Shown: piece by piece, positions 8,901-15,924 of the stretch
Numbering within the stretch: position 1 is the stretch's first letter
Layout: each line of letters starts with the position of its first letter
Source: JAAEUB01 sp964550345
Lineage (GTDB): Bacteria > Pseudomonadota > Alphaproteobacteria > Rhodobacterales > Rhodobacteraceae
Reading direction: 5' to 3'
Length of the DNA: 31,368 nucleotides
NCBI GenBank assembly: GCA_964550345.1
Contig: CAZJYZ010000038.1
Location: 1 to 31,368 of the forward strand
Position numbers and translations under genes: made by a program
The notes under the pieces: model-generated
Seen by the model: only the letters and a program-made list of their open reading frames with translations
Databases searched by the model: none
What the model was told of the DNA's origin: nothing

Positions 8901-11083
8901 ACTACCAGCAGGTAGCGCGTTTTGCCCAGCCGGGCGTTCGACCCGATGGGATAGGGATAAGACGGTAGCTCATATTCCACCCGCTGTTGGTCATTCAGCA
9001 CAACCACATCAACAATGCGGGGTGGCCCCACTTCCCCCAAGACACCACCAAATTCGGTGGCACCGCCAAGGTCTCCGGCGCTGGTCACATCGGCAGTCCA
9101 GATAACAGCACCGGTCATGGGAGTTTCAGCAGTAAATACCAGATCGGCCACTGCACCGGACGCCATATCACCCAGAACACATTGGAAAGCCCCGCCACCG
9201 TTCGGTGTGCAAAGCTCACCAGCATGCAACAGCTCTTTGGGTGCCCTTTCATTGCCCGGATCTGCCAGTTCGAGGTCTATGACCACTCCTGCGGCTGGCA
9301 GCTGGCTGACATTTTCGATCCGAAAGGCGGCGGTTAAAGGCAACCCCGCAACCGGCTCGCGCGGATAACTTGCGGCCTCCAACGCTAAAAATGGTGGGGA
9401 TTGATAGCTGCCTTTTTCGTCAGGCTCCTGTCCGCAAATAACCATCGGGTCCGAGCGCATGCGGGGCCAGGGTTGCACCACCTCGATTTGGGCAGGATCT
9501 ACCACCAGCAAATCTTTGATTTCCTGGGGAATTGTTCCGTCTTCGGTCTTGACCGGAACACTATCCAAAATGGCAGCGCAATCGCGATAGGCATTCCCGC
9601 ATGGGAAATACCCGATGAGCTGAAACTCCAGATCGACCAGTGAGCTCAGGCCGAAAAGTGTTAGCGCCTCGCCATCACGGATATAGCTTTCGCTCCAATG
9701 ACGTTCTGGCAAAATTGCCCCGCCACTGGTTTTCATGGCAGGGCGCACAATCCTGACACGCGCTTCAGTCAGCCCATCTGGCAAAGCCCCGTTCAGCCCC
9801 ACCTCGTATTGATAGCCCTGAAATTTATCCCCACTGCGAGTGACAGAAAGCAGGCCATTCCCGTCCGGTGGCAGAATTTCAAAGGGTAGGAATTGATCTA
9901 TGGGCGCCTCATAAGTGTCTGCCGCATCCCCGTCATTTTCCCCCAGGGTCGCGATCTGGTATTGCCCAACCGGCATTCCCTCAGTTTCAAGCGTGGATGC
10001 AAAAAGTTGTGGCGTTTCGGCTTCAAGATAGACGGCGCGACCATAGCGGTTGGGTATATCACTTTGGCCTATCAGGCAGGTGTCAGATGTAGCACCCGGG
10101 TAGATGATTTCGGCGACGTTATTGACCGGATACCAATCAGGAAGCTCAGGCGCTTCGGGGTCATCACGGATCCAGTCGACTTCAATGCGCAGCGGATCAC
10201 CCAGCTGATAGGAATCTCCATTGGGCAGGCGAAGACTGCGCTCAAAACCCAGATCAAGCGGCACTGGCAGCACCCGCTCAGGCTCGTCATAGGCGTAAAT
10301 TTCCGGCAGGACCTCAAAACGCTCAGCGGCATAGATCAGCCCCCCGTCACCAATCTGTACGCGCATCTCGTAAATGCCGGGGTCAGGTGCCGAGTAGCGC
10401 AGGTCCTGCACCCCCGGCACCAGCACAGTGGTACCCCGCCGGTTAATTGAATTTGTGGTCTCACCGACGGCAATTCCAGTTTCGAGCGTGCCGCCAAGCC
10501 GTGCAATGTAGGTAGAGAACCGGTCCGCATCCAAAGGATCATCTTCGCGCCCGTAACTTCGCATTTCCGGCGTGATTGTGACCCGATACTCAACATCACC
10601 ATCTGCGCGGATTTCCGCAGAATTAAGAATTTCTACGGCCCCGCTGAAAGGGGACAGGTCATTGAGAACCCAGATATCCTCGGACGCAATCACCTCCAGA
10701 TCCGGCCATGGCGCGCTACTCGCACCCTGTAAATGGCGCGTCAGATAGATTGAAAACCGCCCTATAGGGCCGGAAATGGGTAAAGCGGTGTCTATTTCAA
10801 CACGCGACGGCGGGTCCTCTGCCCAGCTACGATAGGCGTCGCCGCCCCAATAATATCCAAGCCCCTCGACATGGTAGCTGGAGCCGGGGATATCCGATTG
10901 AAAAGTAACCGTAAATTTTGCACCACGCTGCACGATACGCCCGCCAGGTATCCGCTCACCCGTCGGCCCCGATATCGTGAATCCATTTTGTGCCGCACCC
11001 GGTTGTACCGTGCCCAACGTGATCAAAACCACAGCGAGCACTGCGACAAGGCGTGGATGCAGCTTGCTCAGGATACCCAGCAT
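5933..11083 (-). CDS. Giant exported protein (1716 aa) with a C-terminal protein-kinase-like domain
   Basis: Not a family I can name. Residues 1-31 form a Sec signal peptide (basic start, hydrophobic core about 12-25, cleavage near PGAAQ). Residues 32-670 look beta-rich with scattered cysteines, ending in a DUF11/CARDB-like segment (about 576-670). Residues 1218-1248 and 1299-1311 are hydrophobic and could insert in a membrane. A proline-rich linker spans about 1395-1445. The C-terminal part reads as a divergent kinase fold: glycine-rich loop LGGGYTSEVF (1476-1485), AIRV with Arg (R1497) instead of the usual Lys, hinge-like VVERLP near E1555, catalytic loop WLDNKWDN giving D1596, K1598 and N1601, and DPGG (D1620) in place of DFG. 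Gaps are 82 bases to ligC and 16 to the convergent GntR gene. No strong ribosome-binding site precedes the start. Toxin/effector, surface protein or kinase-like pseudoenzyme are all possible. Confidence 0.75.
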   Translation of the reverse strand: MLGILSKLHPRLVAVLAVVLITLGTVQPGAAQNGFTISGPTGERIPGGRIVQRGAKFTVTFQSDIPGSSYHVEGLGYYWGGDAYRSWAEDPPSRVEIDTALPISGPIGRFSIYLTRHLQGASSAPWPDLEVIASEDIWVLNDLSPFSGAVEILNSAEIRADGDVEYRVTITPEMRSYGREDDPLDADRFSTYIARLGGTLETGIAVGETTNSINRRGTTVLVPGVQDLRYSAPDPGIYEMRVQIGDGGLIYAAERFEVLPEIYAYDEPERVLPVPLDLGFERSLRLPNGDSYQLGDPLRIEVDWIRDDPEAPELPDWYPVNNVAEIIYPGATSDTCLIGQSDIPNRYGRAVYLEAETPQLFASTLETEGMPVGQYQIATLGENDGDAADTYEAPIDQFLPFEILPPDGNGLLSVTRSGDKFQGYQYEVGLNGALPDGLTEARVRIVRPAMKTSGGAILPERHWSESYIRDGEALTLFGLSSLVDLEFQLIGYFPCGNAYRDCAAILDSVPVKTEDGTIPQEIKDLLVVDPAQIEVVQPWPRMRSDPMVICGQEPDEKGSYQSPPFLALEAASYPREPVAGLPLTAAFRIENVSQLPAAGVVIDLELADPGNERAPKELLHAGELCTPNGGGAFQCVLGDMASGAVADLVFTAETPMTGAVIWTADVTSAGDLGGATEFGGVLGEVGPPRIVDVVVLNDQQRVEYELPSYPYPIGSNARLGKTRYLLVVGHNLPQQPSERVEVIDTGTINYNFLAFPDSTNQHYQEWFSNGWKRFYDTEDAAAARAQAKEDGYDALLIRADFQAGVMPGRETISVSGAQGHWPLLFGDISARFSFVRLLSEGGFDILENAYTPERIHLAVQPNMPLPVDEIPLWLNPENLGAGGSEITLTARRSALGGGSIYLAGPLDLHRMGQAPALSGGVPISTATLGGDPGLLQARIDEDFTYETFRLPIDPVVASVAVGLTPAQGDQNWLWRDALNRAARCHDDVEVQDWALLTQSQSEEIWNLMIMTTSDHFPGQSVTFGHHAATILMRDMFMNVMQRQLRRLEWISNNTRALRGLVDYMKPRAHEDGQPLLRMVVKDFDGSNTQYRYAILNDTKWLAEQNGTSEAAIEAWQERATVEAIGKLIEAARGALEQANDAGDCEVEDLVRMTGFSFEPIAARVKAELVTLAEAGNATTGRSLVWQPDYGARYWIDQVAPLAAAVREQQRRANIDTDITLAAVTFVALPFMLAENTAVVLIAFAIDLVDLGVTTYSELSQYFASQEEVEFASGAAVTLGDARYEAAQVNAKGWASTSFGIGTSALGVITGGLDALPRIAALRRVARGRHVARNLESAAGLDALRPVDLQDFGAFAMSARMRAQQSGLETLSSIERRSLGLVDEYSATLDQTRLLPEPDLPPANIVDSAAPSAPVRFDPDAQSGLATVRPPPGGRIDTPHNSGEVPNAFETRAPGNPEVHVIGTDGLEQNLPLGERLGGGYTSEVFAHADDPENLAIRVTYFRENAPAAVLDEFGDRALRTRLRSEHVRPVRIHETFEAPGGMFRGQAVSRVTVVERLPETAQEAIARQGGRMSIAQMMAYEGAMRDMNRQGLVWLDNKWDNFAFVPSPAGGGRVEVVILDPGGIALVRGSAGASAADTARQIQLRINGDYATHHPNFAQINTPRFRNAVRRESILDDFDDVFVYEAMGIPGREQLLFNTRSGDDFDYVAPLFEVAE

Positions 11084-11165
11084 AATACCGGGAATTTTAG
11101 TTCACCTGACCGGAATCAAGAAGAATTTTTTCAACTAAGTAGCCTTTGTAAGTGGCCCGAACTAC

Positions 11166-12113
11166 TTAACCGGACATGAACTGCTCTATCCGATCAAGAG
11201 TTTCCATAGCGGGCAGGCATTGCCGGACAGACCCGTTCGGCTCTCGTCCGTCACGAATTGCCGCCACGAATTCGCGGTCTATCAACTCTATCCCATTCGA
11301 AGACACTGCCACGTCGGACAGGTCAATCGCGTTGCCGCGGCCATCTTCAAGATCATCATACGAAGCGACATAGGTGCCATTGTCACAAATATAGCGAAAG
11401 GTGGTGCCAAGGGGGCCGTCATTGTTGAAAGACAGCGACAAAGTGCAAATCGCACCCGCCTCGGACTTCATTCCAATGGACATGTCCATTGTTATGCCCA
11501 GATCCGGGTGCACCGGCCCCTCCAGCCCATAAACTTCTGTCGCGGTGCCGCCTGTTTGATACTGGAACAAATCAACCGTGTGGCAGGCATGGTGCCACAA
11601 AAGATGGTCTGTCCAACTACGCGGCTTGCCCAGCGCATTGGTATTCGTGCGGCGGAAGAAATATGTCTGAACATCCAGTTGCTGCAAAGTCAGCTCGCCC
11701 GCTTTAATCTTGTTGTGAATCCACTGATGCGAGGGGTTAAAGCGGCGCACATGTCCGGCCATGGCCACCAGCCCGGTTTCTTCCTGAACACGTACCAATT
11801 CCTGCGCGTCTGCCAAATTGTCAGCCATTGGAATTTCAACCAGCACATGTTTGCCAGCTCTCAGGCAGGCGATGCCCTGAGCCGCGTGCACCTGCGTTGG
11901 CGTGGCAAGAATAACCGCGTCAACATCGTCGCGGGCCAGGCTTTCCTCCAGATCGGTTGTCGCATGCCCAATACCACGCTCAGCCGCAAATTCGGCGATG
12001 CTGTCAGCCTCACGCCCAACAACCGAGGTCACCTCGACCCCCTCAATGTTACTGATCGCATCCAGATGTTTGGTGCCAAAAGCACCGGCGGCGCCCGCAA
12101 TACAAATTCTCAT
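11166..12113 (-). CDS. ligC: 4-carboxy-2-hydroxymuconate-6-semialdehyde dehydrogenase
   Basis: A 315-residue Gfo/Idh/MocA-family oxidoreductase, the same length as LigC of Sphingobium SYK-6. It oxidises the hemiacetal of the LigAB ring-cleavage product to 2-pyrone-4,6-dicarboxylate with NADP. The N-terminal Rossmann fold shows GAAGAFGTKHLDA and the family EIPMADN segment replaces the usual EKP. The middle stretches HVRRFNPSHQWIHNKI and RSWTDHLLWHHACHTVD agree closely with the LigC sequence as I remember it. GAGGAG about ten bases upstream supports the start. It is the second gene of a minus-strand unit behind the DUF1932 reductase, 18 bases apart, while the other lig genes lie on the plus strand beyond the LysR gene. 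Confidence 0.9.
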   Translation of the reverse strand: MRICIAGAAGAFGTKHLDAISNIEGVEVTSVVGREADSIAEFAAERGIGHATTDLEESLARDDVDAVILATPTQVHAAQGIACLRAGKHVLVEIPMADNLADAQELVRVQEETGLVAMAGHVRRFNPSHQWIHNKIKAGELTLQQLDVQTYFFRRTNTNALGKPRSWTDHLLWHHACHTVDLFQYQTGGTATEVYGLEGPVHPDLGITMDMSIGMKSEAGAICTLSLSFNNDGPLGTTFRYICDNGTYVASYDDLEDGRGNAIDLSDVAVSSNGIELIDREFVAAIRDGREPNGSVRQCLPAMETLDRIEQFMSG

Positions 12114-12131
12114 CTTTTTCTTCTCCTCGGT

Positions 12132-13049
12132 TTAATCGGGACCGGCCCCGGACAGAGCCGCCAGTATTTTGTCAGCATTTTCGCCATAATCTTCGCCATC
12201 CCCCTCAAGCGCGAGATTGCCAATGGCTTCCTGCCACTCAACGCATGCGCGTGACATGGCGGCCTCGATCCCAAGCTCCTCAACGGTAAGCGCAACCTCA
12301 CGCATCTCTGCCGCTCGCCTTGTGCCATGCTGCATCATACGTTCCAACATGTAGCCAGCGCGCTTTTGCCATCCAAAACCCGGAAAGGTCTTTTCCAGGC
12401 TTTCCAGCACTATATCTTCGACGCCTGCCTTGCGTCCCGCCAGAACACATTCGGCAACCAGTGCCTCCATCCCCTTGATCATGATAGACCGCATCATTTT
12501 GATCGAAGAAGCCGCGCCGATATCCCCTTCGGCATGGGTTGCTTGCATATTCAATTGATCAAACAGCGTCAGCGCGGCCTCAGCATGTGAGCCGCTAACC
12601 AAAACCGGCGTCTGGTGCAATTTCGGAAAAACCGGAGCCATTATGGCTACATCCACATACTTTGCCTGCTTGGCCTCGATCATTTCAGACGCCTTGCGCT
12701 TGGTGCCCGGCGCGCAGGAATTGCAGTCAAAGAACATGGCACCTTTTCGAAGTTTCCCGGCCGCACTTTCGGCTGCGACCAATGCCTGATCGGCGGTAAC
12801 CATTGAGAATACAGCATCCGCTGTTTCAACGGTATCCAACACGGTTTCATAGCCGGTTACGCCACTTGAAGAATATTCAGCCCATTTGGCCTGACTTACC
12901 CCTGTATCAGAGTCAGTTTTGATGTCGTAGGCAGAAATTTTCCCGAAAAAATCTGAAGCCAACCCCGAAACGAAAGCTTGTGCCGCCTCTCCGAAACCCA
13001 GGAATGCTATGGAAAATTCCGGATTATTTTTGGTGTCTACAGCAATCAT
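12132..13049 (-). CDS. DUF1932-type NAD(P)-dependent oxidoreductase (beta-hydroxyacid dehydrogenase-like)
   Basis: A 305-residue cytoplasmic oxidoreductase. An N-terminal Rossmann domain (about 12-165) carries GFGEAA, the DCNSCAPG motif corresponds to the DxNSxxP substrate loop of 6-phosphogluconate / 3-hydroxyisobutyrate dehydrogenases, and K184 in SSIKMMRS is at the catalytic lysine position. The rest (about 195-275) is the DUF1932 helical domain. Its gene is first in the minus-strand unit ahead of ligC, with a TATAAT 18 bases upstream of the start. It is not needed for any known step of the protocatechuate 4,5-pathway, which is otherwise complete here. It might act on an aromatic side product or a related 2-hydroxy acid; this is open. 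Confidence 0.8.
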   Translation of the reverse strand: MIAVDTKNNPEFSIAFLGFGEAAQAFVSGLASDFFGKISAYDIKTDSDTGVSQAKWAEYSSSGVTGYETVLDTVETADAVFSMVTADQALVAAESAAGKLRKGAMFFDCNSCAPGTKRKASEMIEAKQAKYVDVAIMAPVFPKLHQTPVLVSGSHAEAALTLFDQLNMQATHAEGDIGAASSIKMMRSIMIKGMEALVAECVLAGRKAGVEDIVLESLEKTFPGFGWQKRAGYMLERMMQHGTRRAAEMREVALTVEELGIEAAMSRACVEWQEAIGNLALEGDGEDYGENADKILAALSGAGPD

Positions 13050-13066
13050 CTTTGGATCCGGCCTCT

Positions 13067-13072
13067 ATTATA
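13067..13072 (-). promoter_or_regulatory. -10 element TATAAT for the DUF1932-ligC unit
   Basis: On the minus strand a perfect TATAAT ends 17 bases before the DUF1932 gene. The -35 position (around 13090-13095) reads AAACCC and is poor, as expected for an activator-dependent promoter. A short inverted repeat TTTCA-N4-TGAAA (13095-13108) overlaps the -35 area, and a perfect longer repeat lies at 13126-13144. This layout suits activation by the LysR protein encoded next door. Confidence 0.5.
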
Positions 13073-13125
13073 TTCCCATATGTACCACCGGGTTTTTCAT
13101 TGGTGAAATTGAATGGCTAATCAGG

Positions 13126-13144
13126 CTATTCAATTTTTGAATAG
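13126..13144. repeat. Perfect inverted repeat CTATTCAA-TTT-TTGAATAG, candidate LysR box
   Basis: Two perfect 8-base arms around a TTT centre span the stop codon of the LysR gene. The inner part TTCA-N5-TGAA satisfies the T-N11-A rule of LysR boxes. Its centre (13135) lies about 65 bases upstream of the -10 of the DUF1932-ligC promoter, a usual position for a LysR recognition site. It could also act as a small hairpin at the end of lysR, but no T tract follows on the minus strand. Confidence 0.45.
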
Positions 13145-14374
13145 TGCAGCCTCTGCGAGGCTGTTATTTTTGCTCGCCGCACGCAAGAGCGCCAACATCT
13201 GCGCCTGCGCGGCCGTTGGTTGCCATTCTTTTCGCATGGTGATGCCTATTGGGCGTGCCGTGTTCGAGGTATCAAATTCAAGTCGCTCCAGCAGGTGCTG
13301 CTCTTCCTCATGACGTACCTGATTTTGCGAGATGATCGTTAGACGATCACTGCCCAGTAAAAGCCCCCGGATCATCATCAAAGAGCTGCTTTCGATGATG
13401 TGGTCCGGGCAATCTGTCCCGCCGTCTTCGAACAGATTTTCAAAATAAGTTCGTGTTGGTGTGCCACTGCGTGGGACGACCCAGGGAAACTTTGCCAGGT
13501 CCCCAGGCGTCAGGTCGGTTTTCCCCGACAAAGGGTGACCGCGTCGCCCGACAATCACTAGCGTATCTTCAAACAACTCCTCCTGAAAAACATCCTTTAT
13601 CGGCAGGGGATCACGCAGCGCGCCGACAAGCAGATCAAGCTCTCCACTGCGCAGACCGTGCAGCAGGGCGTCATAGGGGCCATCGACAACGCTGATTTCT
13701 ATTCCAGACTGAAGTTCCGTAAGCTCATTGATAGCCTGCGGTAAAATATAACTGCGCGCCAAGGGCATCGTGCCAATGCTGATCTTGCCCGTATCCAGAC
13801 CACGCCATGCTTCAACCTCTTCAAGGCCCTGATCTAACTCGGAAAATGCCAAACGCGCATGAAGAGCCAATACGCGGGCCGCACGGGTCAGCTCGATCCC
13901 CTGATTATTCCTGTTGAACAAATCCATTCCCGACAGACGTTCAAGGTCGCGGGCGGTTCGATGTATCGTTGGCTGTGAGACACCGATAAGCCGGGCTGCC
14001 AGCGAGAAGTTGCCGGCCTCAGCCACGCCAAGCAATGCCCGTAGCTGAGCCGAAGTCACCAACTGGTCAAACTTAGAAAAACCGCCCTGATTAGATTTAC
14101 CACGAAGCCTGTAGGACCGGCGCGCGCCGATTTCGATTTGCTCAAGAGCGCGCTTGGCCCGGTTCAGGAACAAACTTCCGGGCTCAGTTGGAAACATTCC
14201 GTCCGAGCGTCGGTCAAACAATTGAACTTCCAACAGCGATTCCAGTTTTGCAATTGCCTGGGTTATTGCTGGTTGGGTCAGAAAAACGTGGCTTGATGCC
14301 TGACTGGCACTTTTGTGCCTTGCGACTTCGCAAAATACCCTCAAATGCCTGATGTTCAGTTTGATCGGTCGCAT
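13130..14374 (-). CDS. LysR-type regulator with two tandem helix-turn-helix domains
   Basis: At 414 residues it is about 100 longer than normal LysR proteins. The extra length is a second DNA-binding domain: the first winged HTH covers about 7-66 (HKSASQASSHVFLTQPAITQA) and the second about 106-165 (AGNFSLAARLIGVSQPTIHR), followed by a usual periplasmic-binding-protein-like effector domain from about 195. The gene lies between two divergent parts of the protocatechuate module (DUF1932-ligC behind it, galB and the rest in front), so it most likely controls both, with a pathway intermediate as inducer. The first domain is more degenerate in its hydrophobic pattern than the second. No gene symbol is given because I cannot tie it to a named regulator. 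Confidence 0.85.
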   Translation of the reverse strand: MRPIKLNIRHLRVFCEVARHKSASQASSHVFLTQPAITQAIAKLESLLEVQLFDRRSDGMFPTEPGSLFLNRAKRALEQIEIGARRSYRLRGKSNQGGFSKFDQLVTSAQLRALLGVAEAGNFSLAARLIGVSQPTIHRTARDLERLSGMDLFNRNNQGIELTRAARVLALHARLAFSELDQGLEEVEAWRGLDTGKISIGTMPLARSYILPQAINELTELQSGIEISVVDGPYDALLHGLRSGELDLLVGALRDPLPIKDVFQEELFEDTLVIVGRRGHPLSGKTDLTPGDLAKFPWVVPRSGTPTRTYFENLFEDGGTDCPDHIIESSSLMMIRGLLLGSDRLTIISQNQVRHEEEQHLLERLEFDTSNTARPIGITMRKEWQPTAAQAQMLALLRAASKNNSLAEAALFKN

Positions 14375-14518
14375 GGTGCTTCAAAACCCGTTCGTGAGGA
14401 AATGCCTATAGCAAAATTCAATACTCAAGGAAAGCTTTGGAATGGTAGTTTCACACCGTCTGGAAGATAGTAAAACCCGCGCCGACTTGACGATATTTGA
14501 ATTTAGGAAGATGCAACC
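14375..14518. promoter_or_regulatory. Divergent lysR / galB control region
   Basis: This 144-base gap must hold the promoter of the long plus-strand unit galB-ligK-galD-ligI-ligA-ligB-pobA and that of lysR. A partial inverted repeat TATAG-N7-CAATA at 14407-14423 has the same spacing as TATTC-N7-GAATA inside the perfect repeat at 13127-13143, so both could be sites for the same LysR protein. AAAGCTTT at 14431-14438 is a further short palindrome. I see no consensus -35/-10 pair. AGGAAG precedes the galB start. Confidence 0.4.
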
Positions 14519-15253
14519 ATGTCAAACAATAAAACAGCTTTGGTCATAAGCGCCCATGCGGCTGATTTTGTCTGGCGGGCCGGGGGGGCGATCGCCCTGC
14601 ACCAAAAGCGCGGCTATGACGTGACCGTTGTTTGCTTGTCCTATGGCGAGCGTGGCGAGTCTGCCAAACTATGGAAGCAGGAAGGCTGCACGCTTGAAAA
14701 GGTCAAATCCGCCCGGCGGATCGAGGCGGAGAACGCGGCGCAGGCGCTGGATGTTTCTGACATTCGCTTCATGGATCTCGGTGATTACCCGCTTGAGATG
14801 GATCGCGAAGCAAAATTCGCGCTGGTAGATATCATCCGCGAGGTTCAGCCGAAATTCATGATGTCACATTCCCAATACGACCCCTACAACACCGACCATT
14901 CTTACGCGACAAGCGTGGCAATGGAATGCCGCATGATTGCGCAAGCCTGGGGACATAACCCCGGTGAAAAAGTGCTTGGGGCACCGCAACTATATTTGTT
15001 TGAACCACATCAACCGGAGCAGATGCATTGGAAGCCCAATGTGTTTTTGGACATATCGGAGGTTTGGGACAAAAAACGTGCTGCCATCGAATGCATGCAG
15101 GGGCAGGAGCATCTTTGGAATTTTTATACCAATGTGGCCGAAAACCGAGGCAACCACTTTCGCCGCAATTCCGGCGGCATGTCTGGCGGTGTTCCGGCAA
15201 AATACGCAGAAGGCTTTCAGGCGATCTATCCGCAGACGGTGACCGAGCTATGA
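14519..15253 (+). CDS. galB: 4-oxalomesaconate hydratase, PIG-L/GalB type
   Basis: A 244-residue zinc-dependent enzyme of the PIG-L (LmbE) fold. It matches GalB of Pseudomonas putida, which adds water to 4-oxalomesaconate to give 4-carboxy-4-hydroxy-2-oxoadipate. The zinc motif appears as AHAAD (H13, D16) in place of AHPDD, with the partner motif in DPYNTDHSYA, and YLFEPHQPEQ, VWDKKRAAIECM and QEHLWNFYT agree with GalB. It is unrelated to the amidohydrolase-type hydratase LigJ of sphingomonads. It is first in the plus-strand unit; its stop overlaps the next start as ATGA (15250-15253). Confidence 0.9.
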   Translation: MSNNKTALVISAHAADFVWRAGGAIALHQKRGYDVTVVCLSYGERGESAKLWKQEGCTLEKVKSARRIEAENAAQALDVSDIRFMDLGDYPLEMDREAKFALVDIIREVQPKFMMSHSQYDPYNTDHSYATSVAMECRMIAQAWGHNPGEKVLGAPQLYLFEPHQPEQMHWKPNVFLDISEVWDKKRAAIECMQGQEHLWNFYTNVAENRGNHFRRNSGGMSGGVPAKYAEGFQAIYPQTVTEL

Positions 15254-15924
15254 GCCATGTCGTAGTCCAGAACATCGAACGCGCGGATGCGGAAACCGTC
15301 AAGGCATTGGGCGCTTGTGGCGTCGCTACGGTGCACGAAGCACAAGGGCGCAAGGGCCTGCTGGCATCCTATATGCGCCCCATCCATCGCGGCACATCTC
15401 TTGGCGCGTCAGCCGTTACTATCCTTGCGCCACCCTGTGACAACTGGATGGTCCATGTGGCGATCGAGCAGGTTCGCACCGGGGACATTTTGGTATTAGC
15501 AACCACCTCCCCTTCGGATGCCGGATATTTCGGTGACCTTCTGGCGACGTCGATGCAGGCCCGCGGTGGGGTTGGGCTAATCATCGACGCCGGTGTGCGG
15601 GATGTGCGTGACCTAGAGGCGATGAATTTTCCGGTATGGTCAAAAGCAATTTGCGCACAAGGCACCGTCAAGGAAACCCTTGGGTCCGTAAACGTGCCGG
15701 TCGTTTGCGCTGGTGCTCAGGTCAATCCCGGGGATGTGATTGTCGCCGATGACGACGGAGTGTGCGTGGTCAGACGCGAGGAGGCTGACGAGGTTCTGGC
15801 CGAAGCTCAGGCCAGGATCGCCAAGGAAGGCGAAAAGCGCGACCGGCTGGCGGCAGGCGAACTTGGGCTGGATATGTATGACATGCGCGGACGTCTCGCT
15901 GAAAAAGGCCTGAAATATGTCTGA
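15250..15924 (+). CDS. ligK: 4-carboxy-4-hydroxy-2-oxoadipate aldolase / oxaloacetate decarboxylase
   Basis: A 224-residue RraA-like class II aldolase (LigK, also called GalC, ProA or HMG/CHA aldolase). It splits 4-carboxy-4-hydroxy-2-oxoadipate into pyruvate and oxaloacetate, the last step of the pathway, with a divalent metal. The conserved block GDLLATSMQARGGVG leads into IDAGVRDVRD, with the Arg and Asp of the active site, followed by NPGDVIVADDDGV. I use the ATG overlapping the galB stop; the frame is open further upstream, but that part lies inside galB and does not look like family sequence. It overlaps galD by eight bases, pointing to coupled translation. Confidence 0.92.
   Translation: MSHVVVQNIERADAETVKALGACGVATVHEAQGRKGLLASYMRPIHRGTSLGASAVTILAPPCDNWMVHVAIEQVRTGDILVLATTSPSDAGYFGDLLATSMQARGGVGLIIDAGVRDVRDLEAMNFPVWSKAICAQGTVKETLGSVNVPVVCAGAQVNPGDVIVADDDGVCVVRREEADEVLAEAQARIAKEGEKRDRLAAGELGLDMYDMRGRLAEKGLKYV

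Noticed and set aside
11136..11168. Inverted repeat TAAGTAG/CTACTTA after ligC as a terminator
   Set aside because: The loop is 19 bases, the stem is AT-rich, and no T tract follows directly on the minus strand.
11220..12254. Long plus-strand open frame (344 codons) opposite ligC
   Set aside because: It lies fully antisense to ligC and the end of the DUF1932 gene, has no recognisable family text, and is the usual shadow of a GC-biased gene.
15028..15249. Upstream extension of the ligK frame inside galB
   Set aside because: The extension overlaps galB out of frame and does not look like aldolase sequence; the ATG at 15250 overlaps the galB stop in the ATGA manner used by neighbours.
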